Shown piece by piece: positions 7,556 through 16,460 of a stretch of 64,000 nt of DNA. Numbering within the stretch: the stretch's first letter is position 1; each line of letters starts with the position of its first letter. Under the pieces are notes generated by a model that saw only the letters and a program-made list of their open reading frames with translations, made no database searches and was not told the DNA's origin. The stretch covers positions 34,784 to 98,783 of the forward strand of contig JAQSWN010000035.1 in NCBI GenBank assembly GCA_029266615.1. Direction: 5' to 3'. The DNA comes from Polyangiaceae bacterium (GTDB taxonomy: Bacteria; Myxococcota_A; Polyangia; Polyangiales; Polyangiaceae). A program made the position numbers and the translations under genes.

Positions 7556-9700
7556 CTACAAGCCGAGAGCCTGGATACGCGCTTGCTCGATGGCTTGGAC
7601 GAGCTCGCTCAGGCTGTAGGGCTTGGGCAGGAAGATTTGATAGGCGCGAGCGTCCAGTCGTTCCCCGGCCGCTTGGGCTTGGTAGCCGGAGGAGAGCACG
7701 ATCGCGACGCGAGAGCCCGTTTCGCGGATACGGCGCACGACCTCCACGCCGTCGATGTCCGGCATGGTCATGTCCACGACGAGCACGTCCGCCGGCTGAG
7801 CCGCGTGACGAGCCACGCCGCTGAGTCCGTCCACGGCTTCGTCTACTTCGTAGCCCCGTAGCTCGAGGGCGCGACGGAGCTGCGAGCGCACCAGCTCTTC
7901 GTCGTCGATGACGAGGACGCGGCACGGCTCGTTGGTCAGCGCGGGTGGGTCCGTTTTGAGCGCGTCTTCGCGGCGAGTGGTCGCGGGCAGAACGACGGAG
8001 AAGCGGCTGCCGACGCCGCGCCAGCTCTCGAGCAAGAGTGCGCCGCCGTGGCTCGTGACGATGCCGAGGCACGCCGCAAGTCCGAGCCCGTGGCCGTGCT
8101 CTTTGGTCGTGAAGAATGGCTCGAAGACGCGCAGCCGGGTCGCTTCGTCCATGCCGACGCCGTCGTCCTCGACTTCGACCAGCACCCAATCGCCGGGGCG
8201 CCCGGTGACACGTGCGCCGAGGGCTTCGTCCCAGCGCGCGGGAAGCTCGCTCACGAGGCTGGTGCGTACGTCGATCTTACCCGGCTTCCCCTCCAGCGCG
8301 TCGGACGCGTTGGTCAGCAAGTTCATCAAGACCTGCGTGAGCGGCGCACGATCGCCGATGACCACGCTGCTCGGCGCGATGACGAAGCGCACGGCCGCCT
8401 TCTTGGAGAGTGTCGCGTCCAGCAAAGTGCGAAGCTCCTTGAACAGGGCGTTCAGATCGACGGGGTCGCGCCGGCTCAGATCCTGCCGCCCCGCGTAGGC
8501 CAGCATCTGCCGTGTCAGCATCGCCGCGCGCTCCCCGGCGCTCATGATCGCCTGAGCGGCTTGGCGCTCGAATGGAGTTTGCAGCGTCGTCATCAGTAGG
8601 CTCGCGTTGCCGATGACGCCGACGAGCAAGTTGTTGAAGTCGTGCGCGATGCCGCCGGCGAGGACGCCGAGGCTGTCTAGCCGTTGGCTACGCTGCAGCT
8701 GCTGTTCCAGCTTCCGGCGCTCCATTTGTAGCCGATTGCGCTCCCGTAAGTCACGGAAGCCTGCGACGCGCGCCGGCTCGCCGTTGAACGTGGACAGCAC
8801 GCCCACGACCTCGGTCGGGATCTCCTCGCCGCTCTTGCTCACGAGCACGGTCTCGTACGCGCCGTGGCGATTCTCCGAGATGGCCTCGCCGCTCACGACC
8901 TTGGCGGAGGACGCCACGAATTCCAGCGAATGGCGGCCGAGCATCTCGTCGGAGGTGAAGCCGAGCAGCTCCTGAACGCGCCCACCCACGTGGACCAAGA
9001 TGCCCTTTTGAGAGACGCACATGAAGTCGAAGGCGCCGAGCGCCAAGTCTTGCGTGTGCTGCTCGCTGTCTCGCAGGAGAGAGAGGGTGCGCTCTCGGTC
9101 CGTCACGTCTCGCACGGCCGCGATGCGCACGGGCCGATCGCCGAGACGGCCTTGTTTGGACTGCAGCTCCGCGCGGAAGCGCGTTCCGTCGAAGCGTTGT
9201 GCGGTGATGGTGTACGCGCCTTCGTAGCCGTTCGCGACGCGCTGTCTGGTCGCTTCCAGGTCCTCGGGCGCGGTCGCGCGAACGATCGTGTCCGGACCGA
9301 GCAAGTCCTCGGGGCGACAACGGAGCATCTCCGCCAGACGCTGGTTCACGTCGATGACGACGCCGTTGACGTGAACCAGAATGCCTTCGAACGACGCTTC
9401 GGACAGCATCTGCAGGCGCTCGCGCGTGCTCTTGTGCTCGTCTTGCTCGACGGCGCGCCTCAGCGCCAGACGGAGGAGTGGCGTGAGCGCCACGCAAAGC
9501 TCGCGGGTGCCGCCCGCCAGCGACAGGACCTGCTTACCCGCGCTGACGCTCAGCGAAGAGCTCGAGGCGCCCGGCTCCACTCGTTGCAGCCCGAGCTCAG
9601 CGAGCCGAGCCAGTGCACGAGCCAAGCAGGCCCGCGCGTCGTCGCCGGAGAGCAGCTCCGCGAGCTCGGCCGAGAGAAGAGAAGGTGAGGGCAGCGACAT
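7556..9700 (-). CDS. hybrid sensor histidine kinase (PAS-PAS-HisKA-HATPase-REC)
   Basis: Start ATG 9700 gives 714 aa; the open frame extends further upstream but that part is Arg-rich and antisense-like. After a 95-residue N-terminal region come two PAS domains (about 98-215 and 220-340; VIDVNQRLAEMLRCRPEDLLG, QELLGFTSDEMLG), a HisKA domain with the phosphoacceptor in GGIAHDFNNLL (about 365), a HATPase domain (DDGVGMDE, FFTTKEHGHGLGL) and a C-terminal receiver (VLVIDDEE, DMTMPDIDG, LPKPYS). There is no membrane segment, so it senses a cytoplasmic signal. It is convergent with the pectate lyase gene, 25 bp away. The phosphotransfer partner is not evident nearby. Confidence 0.92.
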   Translation of the reverse strand: MSLPSPSLLSAELAELLSGDDARACLARALARLAELGLQRVEPGASSSSLSVSAGKQVLSLAGGTRELCVALTPLLRLALRRAVEQDEHKSTRERLQMLSEASFEGILVHVNGVVIDVNQRLAEMLRCRPEDLLGPDTIVRATAPEDLEATRQRVANGYEGAYTITAQRFDGTRFRAELQSKQGRLGDRPVRIAAVRDVTDRERTLSLLRDSEQHTQDLALGAFDFMCVSQKGILVHVGGRVQELLGFTSDEMLGRHSLEFVASSAKVVSGEAISENRHGAYETVLVSKSGEEIPTEVVGVLSTFNGEPARVAGFRDLRERNRLQMERRKLEQQLQRSQRLDSLGVLAGGIAHDFNNLLVGVIGNASLLMTTLQTPFERQAAQAIMSAGERAAMLTRQMLAYAGRQDLSRRDPVDLNALFKELRTLLDATLSKKAAVRFVIAPSSVVIGDRAPLTQVLMNLLTNASDALEGKPGKIDVRTSLVSELPARWDEALGARVTGRPGDWVLVEVEDDGVGMDEATRLRVFEPFFTTKEHGHGLGLAACLGIVTSHGGALLLESWRGVGSRFSVVLPATTRREDALKTDPPALTNEPCRVLVIDDEELVRSQLRRALELRGYEVDEAVDGLSGVARHAAQPADVLVVDMTMPDIDGVEVVRRIRETGSRVAIVLSSGYQAQAAGERLDARAYQIFLPKPYSLSELVQAIEQARIQALGL

Positions 9701-9795
9701 GGCAGGGAGTCCGCCGACCCCGATGCGCGAGCATAGCTGCGCGGCCGAGACACCGGAAGCTCGCCGCGGTTTCGCGCGTTTTTCTGGGCTGCGTC

Positions 9796-11655
9796 TCAGC
9801 TTGGAGCGATGTCGGCGAGCAGCGCGGCGTAGCCTTCGACTTTCGACAGCCGCTCCCGCGCCGTATGGCAGGTGAGGGCCGTAGCCTGGCCGGTCGTCTC
9901 CGCCAAGAAGCAAAGGTAGAGCGCGACGTTCTTCGCGTACAAGAGCTGCGCTTCGTCGCTGATCGCGTAAAAGCGTGCGCGCTGCGCGTAACCTTCCGGC
10001 GTGTGATCTCCGAGGGAGGCCTTGTTCGCTCTGCCTCCGGCCGCGAGCACGAACAGGAAATTGTACTCGAACCAAAACATGTGGTCCGGGCTCGGAGGGA
10101 GCTCGGAAAGTGCGTCGCGGCACGCGCCCTCGCTGCCGAACACGTCTTCGCTCCGGGCTTCGCTGCGGAGCGCGTGCAAAATGAACGAGCGCGCCATGGT
10201 GCGCTCCTGTTCGTTTTCCGAGAACGCGCTGGCCGCGGCAAGCTCCCGCGTGAATCGGTGCCAGTCTTGCCACAGCGCGCGGTCGCTCTCGTTCGAAGAC
10301 GTCGCCAGCGCGCGGCCCATCTCGTACGTGTAACGGCCGCTCGTCTTGATTTCGAGCTTGCTGCCCGTCACGCGGCCGCACAAACGGTAGTTTTCTTCGG
10401 ATTTGCCCGAGCCGCTGTGAAAGCCGATGGAACAGCCGAACGCCTGGCAGATACGCCACGCGCTTTGGACGCGACGCTCCAGCTCGGCGTTGTCGTCGAA
10501 CGGGAAGTTCTTTTGGAAGCCGAAGGCGGGCGCGACGTAGTGAATTCGCAGATCCAGCGCTTCGCACAGCGCGAGCATCGTCGCGAGTGTTTCCGGCGAG
10601 GTGAGGCCGGGCAACTCGTCGATGGAGAGCTCACGGAAGTAGGCCTGACCCACGGACGTGCGGAACGCGCGCCGACGCGCCTCCGCGTACAAGCGGTCCC
10701 GCTGCTGCAGCTTCTGCACGGCGGGCCACACCGCGCAGAGCAGCTCCGCGAGCGCGCGCTCGTCCAAAGACAAGCCGAGGCCCGCGGCGCGCGTGCGCAC
10801 GTGATCCAGAATTTTGCCCGGCACTTGGGTCGCGCACCAACCGAGCGGGTCGCCCTGCTTCGGCGTGATGCTCAGCTCCGGCGAGAGGTCGAACGTGATG
10901 TAGCTAGACAGCAAGCAACCCGCGACGAGCTCGGACTCGCGCGCGTCGTACTTGCCGCCGACGGGTTGATGGTCGGCATTGAACCCCCAAGCGATCCGCC
11001 GCTGATGAAAGCCGGTTTTCAGCTTGGAGAGCACGGCGCCGTGGCTCATGCCTTCCACGCTTTGGCCCTGATGCCCTTCCGGCACCTCCGCGCCGATGAA
11101 CGGAAACGGCACGCCCTCCAGCCGCCCTTCGAGCATGGCGTCCACGTCGTACACCAGCTCGCGTGGGATGCTGTTCTGGTTCGCGGTCATGCTGAGGCGC
11201 AGGGCGGACATCGCCCACTCCACCGCGGGCCAGTGCAGGGTCGTGAAGCGCGCGCCGACGCCCAAGCTTTGCACTTGTAGCGTCCCGGTGGCGGTCGGAA
11301 AGATGGTGCTGCCGACGTCGTGCTCTTGCACGAGGTTCTTCAGCGTGAGCAAGTTTTGCCACGTCGCTGGGAAGGCGTAAGTGTCGTTGGCGAGCGCCAC
11401 GCCTTCCGCCAGCACGCTTTCGGCGCCGGCACGGCTGCTCTTCAAAATCCACGCGCAGTCTCCGTCCTCGTCCTCGGCCAACGTGAAGGTGCCGATCCCT
11501 ACGGCGAAGCGGCTCTTCTCGTAGTGAGTGACGCTTTCGGCGCGCGCCAGCCGGTCATACAGGCGCGCGAAACTGAGGCAAAAATCCGGCGAGATGCAGG
11601 GATTGTGGCGGAGAGAAATGCGCGCTTCGGTCAAGAAGCGATTGATGGCGCTCAT
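9796..11655 (-). CDS. probable tagaturonate/fructuronate epimerase (UxaE-type)
   Basis: A 619-aa cytoplasmic protein with no signal peptide. Distinct motifs are WGFNADHQPVGGKYDARESE (about 220-240), TFDLSPEL, and IGFHSGSGKSEENYR, with conserved His/Asp residues spaced like metal ligands in a TIM-barrel enzyme. This matches my memory of the tagaturonate epimerase family (UxaE), which in Thermotoga interconverts D-tagaturonate and D-fructuronate in galacturonate catabolism. At 619 aa it is longer than the Thermotoga enzyme, and I could not confirm the match. The pectin locus next door makes the assignment sensible. Other uronate-pathway genes are not in the window. Confidence 0.55.
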   Translation of the reverse strand: MSAINRFLTEARISLRHNPCISPDFCLSFARLYDRLARAESVTHYEKSRFAVGIGTFTLAEDEDGDCAWILKSSRAGAESVLAEGVALANDTYAFPATWQNLLTLKNLVQEHDVGSTIFPTATGTLQVQSLGVGARFTTLHWPAVEWAMSALRLSMTANQNSIPRELVYDVDAMLEGRLEGVPFPFIGAEVPEGHQGQSVEGMSHGAVLSKLKTGFHQRRIAWGFNADHQPVGGKYDARESELVAGCLLSSYITFDLSPELSITPKQGDPLGWCATQVPGKILDHVRTRAAGLGLSLDERALAELLCAVWPAVQKLQQRDRLYAEARRRAFRTSVGQAYFRELSIDELPGLTSPETLATMLALCEALDLRIHYVAPAFGFQKNFPFDDNAELERRVQSAWRICQAFGCSIGFHSGSGKSEENYRLCGRVTGSKLEIKTSGRYTYEMGRALATSSNESDRALWQDWHRFTRELAAASAFSENEQERTMARSFILHALRSEARSEDVFGSEGACRDALSELPPSPDHMFWFEYNFLFVLAAGGRANKASLGDHTPEGYAQRARFYAISDEAQLLYAKNVALYLCFLAETTGQATALTCHTARERLSKVEGYAALLADIAPS

Positions 11656-11806
11656 CGGCTTTCTTTCGTAGGGGCGGCGGTGGCGCGCGCATTCCCGGCC
11701 GAACAGCCCGGGTACATCGCTGCCAGGCGCAGCGCGTTAGGCACAATCTGTATCGAGCAGTGTTCGAGGGAGCGCACTCATTGCCCCTTTCGGTGTTTAA
11801 TGCTCG

Positions 11807-12841
11807 GTGCCCGTGAAACGATCACAGCGTCACCGAGCTGCTGTCGCCTTGGCGCTCGCCGGTGCAGGGGTCACGGTGCCAAGCTACGCGGACGCGCCTG
11901 CCGCAGAGCCGACCCACTTCGAGCTCCGCGCGCCCGAAGGGTGCAGCAGCGTGGAAGATTTCTCGGCCCGCGTGCGCAAGCGGTCGTCACGCATTCTGCT
12001 CGTTCCGGGCCCGGCGCCACGCTCGCTCGTGGTGGAAATCCAGGAGCTATCCCCGGGAGTACTGCGTGGTTCAGTGCGGGTGGTGGAGCCGCGCGGCGGC
12101 GCTCGCTCGCGTCAGCTCAAGGCGTCGAGCTGCGCGGAAGCGGTGGAGGCGTTGTCGCTCATCGCCACGGTGACGCTGGATCCGGACGCGTTGCTCGCGG
12201 AGCCGGAGCCGCAGCCGGAGCCAGAACCGGAGCCGAAGCCGCCGCCTCCTACTCCTGCCGCGGCGCGACCCCCCGCCCCGCGCGCTCCTGAGCCCGCGGC
12301 AGGGGCGGCGGAGGCGCGCGCGGGGTACCGACTGAGCGTCGGGCTGGGTGGTGCGTTGCTCTTCAATCAGATTCCGGAGCCGGCGCCTGGCGGCTCGGCG
12401 GCAGTCGCGCTGGAGCTGCGGCCCGGCCACGTTCTGGCGCCATTCATCCGCCTGTCGGTGATCCACGCTCAGCGACGGAACATCCCCGAGCCGGGGGGCG
12501 CCGCCAGCTTCGCTTTCACGCTTCCGACACTGGACGTCTGCCCCGTACGGGTCGGTTCGCGTGACGTCGGGGTTCGCGCCTGCGCTTACGGGAGCGTCGG
12601 CTTGCTCGAGGTTTGGGGCTCGGCCTCCGGAGAAAGCGAGTCCCATTCGCGGCTCTCCGGGTCGGGTGGGGGCGCGCTCTGGCTTGGTGCTCGAGTGAGC
12701 GAAGTGTTCGAAATCGTTGCGGATGGTCGAGCCGGCGCGCTCTTCCCACGTGACCGTTTCGGCTTCGACAACAGGGGTTTTTTCACGACACCCAGACTGG
12801 GATTTTCTGCCGGGCTAGGAGTCGCGGGCGGATTTCCGTGA
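11807..12841 (+). CDS. secreted/outer-membrane protein of ECF module 1
   Basis: GTG start; 344 aa. Signal peptide to about residue 29 (PSYADA). Residues 35-125 form a small domain with two conserved Cys (PEGCSSVEDFSARV, ASSCAEAVEALSLIATVTLD). Then comes a Pro/Glu-rich linker (PEPQPEPEPEPKPPPP) and a C-terminal region of about 170 residues with barrel-like alternating strands. The architecture, including a Cys pair then Pro linker then barrel, is the same as the protein at 41798. It is followed 3 bp later by an ECF sigma factor gene. No enzymatic motif; probably an envelope component linked to the sigma factor module. Confidence 0.72.
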   Translation: MPVKRSQRHRAAVALALAGAGVTVPSYADAPAAEPTHFELRAPEGCSSVEDFSARVRKRSSRILLVPGPAPRSLVVEIQELSPGVLRGSVRVVEPRGGARSRQLKASSCAEAVEALSLIATVTLDPDALLAEPEPQPEPEPEPKPPPPTPAAARPPAPRAPEPAAGAAEARAGYRLSVGLGGALLFNQIPEPAPGGSAAVALELRPGHVLAPFIRLSVIHAQRRNIPEPGGAASFAFTLPTLDVCPVRVGSRDVGVRACAYGSVGLLEVWGSASGESESHSRLSGSGGGALWLGARVSEVFEIVADGRAGALFPRDRFGFDNRGFFTTPRLGFSAGLGVAGGFP

Positions 12842-12844
12842 TCG

Positions 12845-13456
12845 ATGTTGGTCCGACCCGCATCATGGGTAGTGCGGGTGAACACAATCTCCGATTTGGA
12901 GCTCCCCTCGACCGAAGCTGAAGTTGCCAGACAGGCAGCGTCGCGCTTGCGGCTCGAACAGATGTTCAATGATCATCACGACTTCATTTGGCGACTCATT
13001 CGGCGGCTGGGCCTCAGCCGCGGGGCCGCAGATGACGCCGCACAACAAGTCTTTCTCGTCGCAGCCGAGCGTATTCTGGACATCCAAGAGGGACGCGAGC
13101 GCGCGTTCTTGTTTGGCACCGCGCTGCGAGTCTCCCGTCGTGTCTCCCGAAACGAGAAGCGATGGGTCTTGGAAGACGACATGGATTTCCGCAACAGCGC
13201 GGCTCTCCGTCCCGAAGAGCTCGCCGATCAACGCCGCGCCGTCGACTTGATGGGGCGCATTTTGGCGAACATGGACCACGACCTTAAGACCGTATTCATC
13301 CTCGCGGAGCTGGAAGGCATGACGATGCCGCAAGTGTCGTCCCTCCTCGAAATCCCTCTCGGCACTGCGACGTCCCGGCTACGCCGCGCGCGCGAAGCCT
13401 TCCGCTCGGCGGTCGCCGCCTTCGAAGCGGCCGTGCCGCAAGGAACCAAGCCATGA
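12845..13456 (+). CDS. ECF-type RNA polymerase sigma factor, module 1
   Basis: 203 aa from ATG 12845; the first 20 or so residues may be untranslated since GTG codons follow in frame. Region 2 is at about 35-105 (DHHDFIWRLIRRLG, DDAAQQVFLVAAERI), region 4 at about 130-185 (MDHDLKTVFILAELEGMTMPQVSSLLEIPLGTATSRLRRAR, here cited by its key helix-turn-helix). It overlaps the next gene by 4 bp (ATGA), so the membrane TPR-like protein is translationally coupled and could control it. No classic ZAS or FecR anti-sigma is present. Sister of the sigma factor at 42774. Confidence 0.88.
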   Translation: MLVRPASWVVRVNTISDLELPSTEAEVARQAASRLRLEQMFNDHHDFIWRLIRRLGLSRGAADDAAQQVFLVAAERILDIQEGRERAFLFGTALRVSRRVSRNEKRWVLEDDMDFRNSAALRPEELADQRRAVDLMGRILANMDHDLKTVFILAELEGMTMPQVSSLLEIPLGTATSRLRRAREAFRSAVAAFEAAVPQGTKP

Positions 13457-14202
13457 GCAACTTGAAGCTCGTGCCCGACGCGCCCACCCCCCTCGAGAAG
13501 ATGCTGATGGACGCGTCACGCGCCGAGCAGCCTTCGAGCGAGCATAAGGCGCGGCTCCGCGCGGCACTCGGTTTCGGGTTACCGCTCTCTGGGCCGCTCG
13601 CGGCGCCTCCGCCCGCGCCCGCGCCGCTCCCCGCCGCGGAGCCGGCTGCAGCCGCTCTGCCCGTCGGCGGCAGGGCCCTCACCTTTGCAAAGGTCGCGGC
13701 GTCGGTCGGTGCGATTGCGCTCATCGGCGCGGTGGTCCTCACGCGTGAAGGTAGCGTTCCGAGCGCGCCCGTCACGGCGGTGGCGCCCTCGCCCGTCGTC
13801 GTGCCGGTCAAAACCTCCGCGCCTCCAGAAGAGCTGGCGGTCTCGCCGCTTCCGCCGGTGGAAGAGGCAGCCCCGGACCGCGCGCGGCGTCCTACGCGCG
13901 GTGGTGTCGCCTCCGCCGCCAGCGCGGACTTGTCCGAGCAGATCCTGCTCATCGAAGCCGCGCGTGCTGGTGTCGCCGGCCGTGACGCGAAGAGCGCGCT
14001 CACGGCCTTGGATAGCTACACGGCGAAGTTTCCGCGCGGCGCCTTCGGGCAAGAAGCCGCCGTCCTCCGCATCCGCGCGCTGGACCAATCCGGGGACTCT
14101 GCGCGCGCTACCGCGCTCGCTAAATCCTTCGTCGCGCGCTTTCCGAACAGCCCGCACGTCGCGCGGCTCAAGCCCATCGCGGAGCGCGGCGCTTCGAGAT
14201 AG
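13453..14202 (+). CDS. membrane-anchored Pro/Ala-rich protein with TPR-like C-terminus, module 1
   Basis: 249 aa, start overlapping the sigma gene stop. N-terminal cytoplasmic part of about 75 residues (Pro/Ala-rich after 45), one membrane span at about 78-98 (FAKVAASVGAIALIGAVVL), a Pro-rich periplasmic linker, then helical repeats at about 160-245 (SALTALDSYTAKFPRGAFGQ, ATALAKSFVARFPNS) like BamD/YbgF TPRs. The topology, with a cytosolic tail that could bind sigma and a periplasmic sensor, is what an anti-sigma factor would need, but no known anti-sigma domain is visible. The paralogue at 43376 has the same design. Confidence 0.8.
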   Translation: MSNLKLVPDAPTPLEKMLMDASRAEQPSSEHKARLRAALGFGLPLSGPLAAPPPAPAPLPAAEPAAAALPVGGRALTFAKVAASVGAIALIGAVVLTREGSVPSAPVTAVAPSPVVVPVKTSAPPEELAVSPLPPVEEAAPDRARRPTRGGVASAASADLSEQILLIEAARAGVAGRDAKSALTALDSYTAKFPRGAFGQEAAVLRIRALDQSGDSARATALAKSFVARFPNSPHVARLKPIAERGASR

Positions 14203-14213
14203 ATTGAGCCTTG

Positions 14214-15161
14214 ATGGCTCGCTCGTCGCCGGTCGCGCTCGCGCTTCTCTTGGGCGCGATCCTGCTGTCCGCGTGCGACGGCGAGTTCGTCAACCTCGGC
14301 GCGGCGGACGCTTCACTGAGTGAGGCCGGGCGCTCTGGTGGCCCTCCCATCACTCGGGTCTGGCAAGTGGAAGACTCGCCGCTCTTGCCCCAGGTAGACG
14401 GTTTGCTGCTAGCGAGCCCTTCGCTGACCCAAGACGGCAACCTCTTCTTCTCCGCACAAGAGCGCGGCACGTCCGGTGGAGAGCCCAAACCGACCACGGT
14501 GTGGCGCGCGCCCCCCTTTGGCAACGGGTTCGGTACGCCCGTCCCCGTCCCCGTCCCCCTCGGCACGCTGGAAAGGGTGGACGTCGCGAGCCCCGCCGTC
14601 TCCTGGCTCGGGACGGAGCTGTGGTTCGGCGCGAACGTCAAGGGCCACACGGACGTCTTTCGGTGCCAGCTCTTTGCCGGCTCTTGCGGCACGCCTCAGC
14701 CCGTAGACGAGCTCAGCAGTGACTACGACGACGCGCCTCGCCCGCCCGCGCTGGACGGAACGATCATGGCGCTATCTTCCAAACGCCACGGCCGCCCGTT
14801 CCTCTACCAAATTTACCTGGCGACTCGCGCGAGCGCGGACGCAGCGTGGGGGGCGCCGAGTCAGGCCGGGCTCGAGACCATCAACTCCGCGGCCTTCCAA
14901 AGCGCGGACGGCTTCCTCGCGGAAGACGCCTTGGCTCTCTACTTCTCTTCCACGCGAGCCGGCACTTCGGATCTCTACGTGGCTCGCCGCGCCACCCTGC
15001 AAGCGGCGTTCGGCACGCCGCAAGCGCTCGCGGATCTGAACACCGACGCGGAAGAGCGCATGCCGTGGCTGAGCCCGAGCGGGCAGCAGCTTTATTTCGT
15101 CTCCAACCGTTCGACGACGCAGTTCACGCAGTACTCGCTCTACGTCGCCCAGAAGCTCTGA
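14214..15161 (+). CDS. PD40/WD40-like beta-propeller lipoprotein
   Basis: ATG 14214 (TTG 14211 also possible), 315 aa. Signal and lipobox are LLLGAILLSAC (Cys about 21). The mature part is a TolB-like propeller with repeated blades: SPSLTQDGNLFFSAQ, SPAVSWLGTELWFGAN, EDALALYFSSTRAGTSDLYVA, MPWLSPSGQQLYFVSNR. It starts 11 bp after the TPR-like gene and may belong to the same transcript as ECF module 1, although module 2 has no such neighbour. Its stop abuts the stop of the next, convergent gene. Function is unknown; propellers of this type commonly bind protein or glycan ligands. Confidence 0.82.
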   Translation: MARSSPVALALLLGAILLSACDGEFVNLGAADASLSEAGRSGGPPITRVWQVEDSPLLPQVDGLLLASPSLTQDGNLFFSAQERGTSGGEPKPTTVWRAPPFGNGFGTPVPVPVPLGTLERVDVASPAVSWLGTELWFGANVKGHTDVFRCQLFAGSCGTPQPVDELSSDYDDAPRPPALDGTIMALSSKRHGRPFLYQIYLATRASADAAWGAPSQAGLETINSAAFQSADGFLAEDALALYFSSTRAGTSDLYVARRATLQAAFGTPQALADLNTDAEERMPWLSPSGQQLYFVSNRSTTQFTQYSLYVAQKL

Positions 15162-16418
15162 CTACTTTCCGTTATCCGCCGCGATGGCACTGCGGATCGC
15201 GGCCTTGAGCGGATTGTCGTTCGCGACCGGCGCCGGAGCTTTCGGCTTCGGCTCGGCCTTCGGCTTCGGCTCGGCCTTCGGCTTCGGCTCGGCCTTGGCG
15301 ACGGGTTTGACGGACTTGACCGCGGTCGCCAGGCGCGGCTTCGGAGCGACGACCGCCGGAGCCTGTGCTTCCGGCTTCGGAGCGGCGGGGCTTTCGGCCA
15401 GCACCGGCAGAGAATCCAAAGCCACCGTTTTTACGTTCGGCTCGCTCGTCGGCTTCGCTTCGCTCTCGGCCTTCGCCGTGTCGGTCGATTGGGGCGCCGC
15501 TATCGGCGTCGCGGGTGCCGCCGCGACCGGCTGGGGCGCGCGCGGTTTCGGCACGACGGCGCTTGGCTCCGCGTTGGGGCCGGGTAGCAATGCCAGCCGG
15601 CCGAGCACGTTCTTCACCGCGGGCGGCGCCTTCGCGCTGACGAAGGCCGTGACGCGCCGCTCCCCGTACAAGTACTTGTTCTCGACTCCGACCCGACGCG
15701 CGCCTTCGCGTAACCAGTTTTGTCGGTACGCAGCGAGCACGCCGCCCGTGAGCAGCAACCCGAGCATGAGCCAACGGCCCCAGCGCACGCCGCCGGGCTT
15801 GCGCCGAAAGTCCACCTCGCTCGCCATCGCCGAACGGCGCTTGGGCACGGCCATGGGCGGCGTGTACACGGGCGCGACCAGCCGTTGCGGCTGCTGCTGA
15901 TACGCCGGCGCGACTCGCGGCTGCGGGGGCGGCTGATACGAAGGGGGCGCGGACCGCGGCTGCGGGGGCGGCTGATACGAAGGGGGCGCGGACCGCGGCT
16001 GCGGCGGCGGCGGATACGAAAGGGGCGCGGACCGCGGCTGCGGTGCGAACGCGGTCACCGCGAAAGGGTTCGGCACCGTCGCGAGGAACGGATTGACGGC
16101 AGTGGGCGCGGGCCGAGGTGCCGGAGTCAAGCTGCGTGGGGATGGCGGCTTCGGTACGGGGCGCCCCATCGGCTTCGGTGGGGGATGAGCAGACGGCGCC
16201 GCCCGCAAACGTGTCACCGAATCTTCCGGCTCGTCATCGTCCAAACCGGCGACCTCGCCCAAGCGCTGCCAGGTCTTCATGCCGTCCTTCCAAACCATGG
16301 TCGACGCGTCCACCAAGCTGAGGCGAAACGCGTCGTCGAGCTGCTCGACGTTCATGCGTTTCATGTCGTCCGCGATCATCACGTGCCAGGTCTCGATGTC
16401 AGCGATTGAGGCTGCCAA
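15162..16418 (-). CDS. GYF_2-domain-like protein with Pro-rich repeats and one membrane span
   Basis: I place the start at TTG 16418 because GGAGGG lies six bases upstream; an upstream GTG at 16460 is less likely. The N-terminus (WHVMIADDMKRMNVEQLDDAF, then MVWKDGMKTWQRLGEVAGLD) matches the GYF_2 domain, a small Pro-binding module. A Pro/Ser/Gln-rich region follows with three 13-residue repeats, then one membrane span (about 225-245, MLGLLLTGGVLAAY), an Ala/Pro-rich tail and three AEPKPK units. Proteins like this are common in myxobacteria. Function unknown; a cytoplasmic peptide-binding head and a periplasmic tail are inferred. Confidence 0.7.
   Translation of the reverse strand: MAASIADIETWHVMIADDMKRMNVEQLDDAFRLSLVDASTMVWKDGMKTWQRLGEVAGLDDDEPEDSVTRLRAAPSAHPPPKPMGRPVPKPPSPRSLTPAPRPAPTAVNPFLATVPNPFAVTAFAPQPRSAPLSYPPPPQPRSAPPSYQPPPQPRSAPPSYQPPPQPRVAPAYQQQPQRLVAPVYTPPMAVPKRRSAMASEVDFRRKPGGVRWGRWLMLGLLLTGGVLAAYRQNWLREGARRVGVENKYLYGERRVTAFVSAKAPPAVKNVLGRLALLPGPNAEPSAVVPKPRAPQPVAAAPATPIAAPQSTDTAKAESEAKPTSEPNVKTVALDSLPVLAESPAAPKPEAQAPAVVAPKPRLATAVKSVKPVAKAEPKPKAEPKPKAEPKPKAPAPVANDNPLKAAIRSAIAADNGK
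15244..15297. repeat. 18-bp tandem repeat, 3 copies
   Basis: The unit ggcttcggctcggccttc is repeated three times almost exactly. In the minus-strand gene it encodes AEPKPK units near the C-terminus. Confidence 0.9.
15916..16032. repeat. 39-bp tandem repeat, 3 copies
   Basis: Units at 15916-15954, 15955-15993 and 15994-16032; the first two are identical and the third has a few changes. They encode PPPQPRSAPPSYQ-type units in the minus-strand GYF-like protein. A related half unit follows on each side. Confidence 0.9.
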
Positions 16419-16460
16419 GGGTTCCCTCCAAGGAGCGAGATTGTCACAGCAGGTTACCAC

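Noticed and set aside
9613..11280. 555-aa plus-strand open frame
   Set aside because: It is antisense to the kinase and epimerase genes, is rich in Arg, Ala, Glu and Val with no family motif, and reflects the high GC of the opposite strand.
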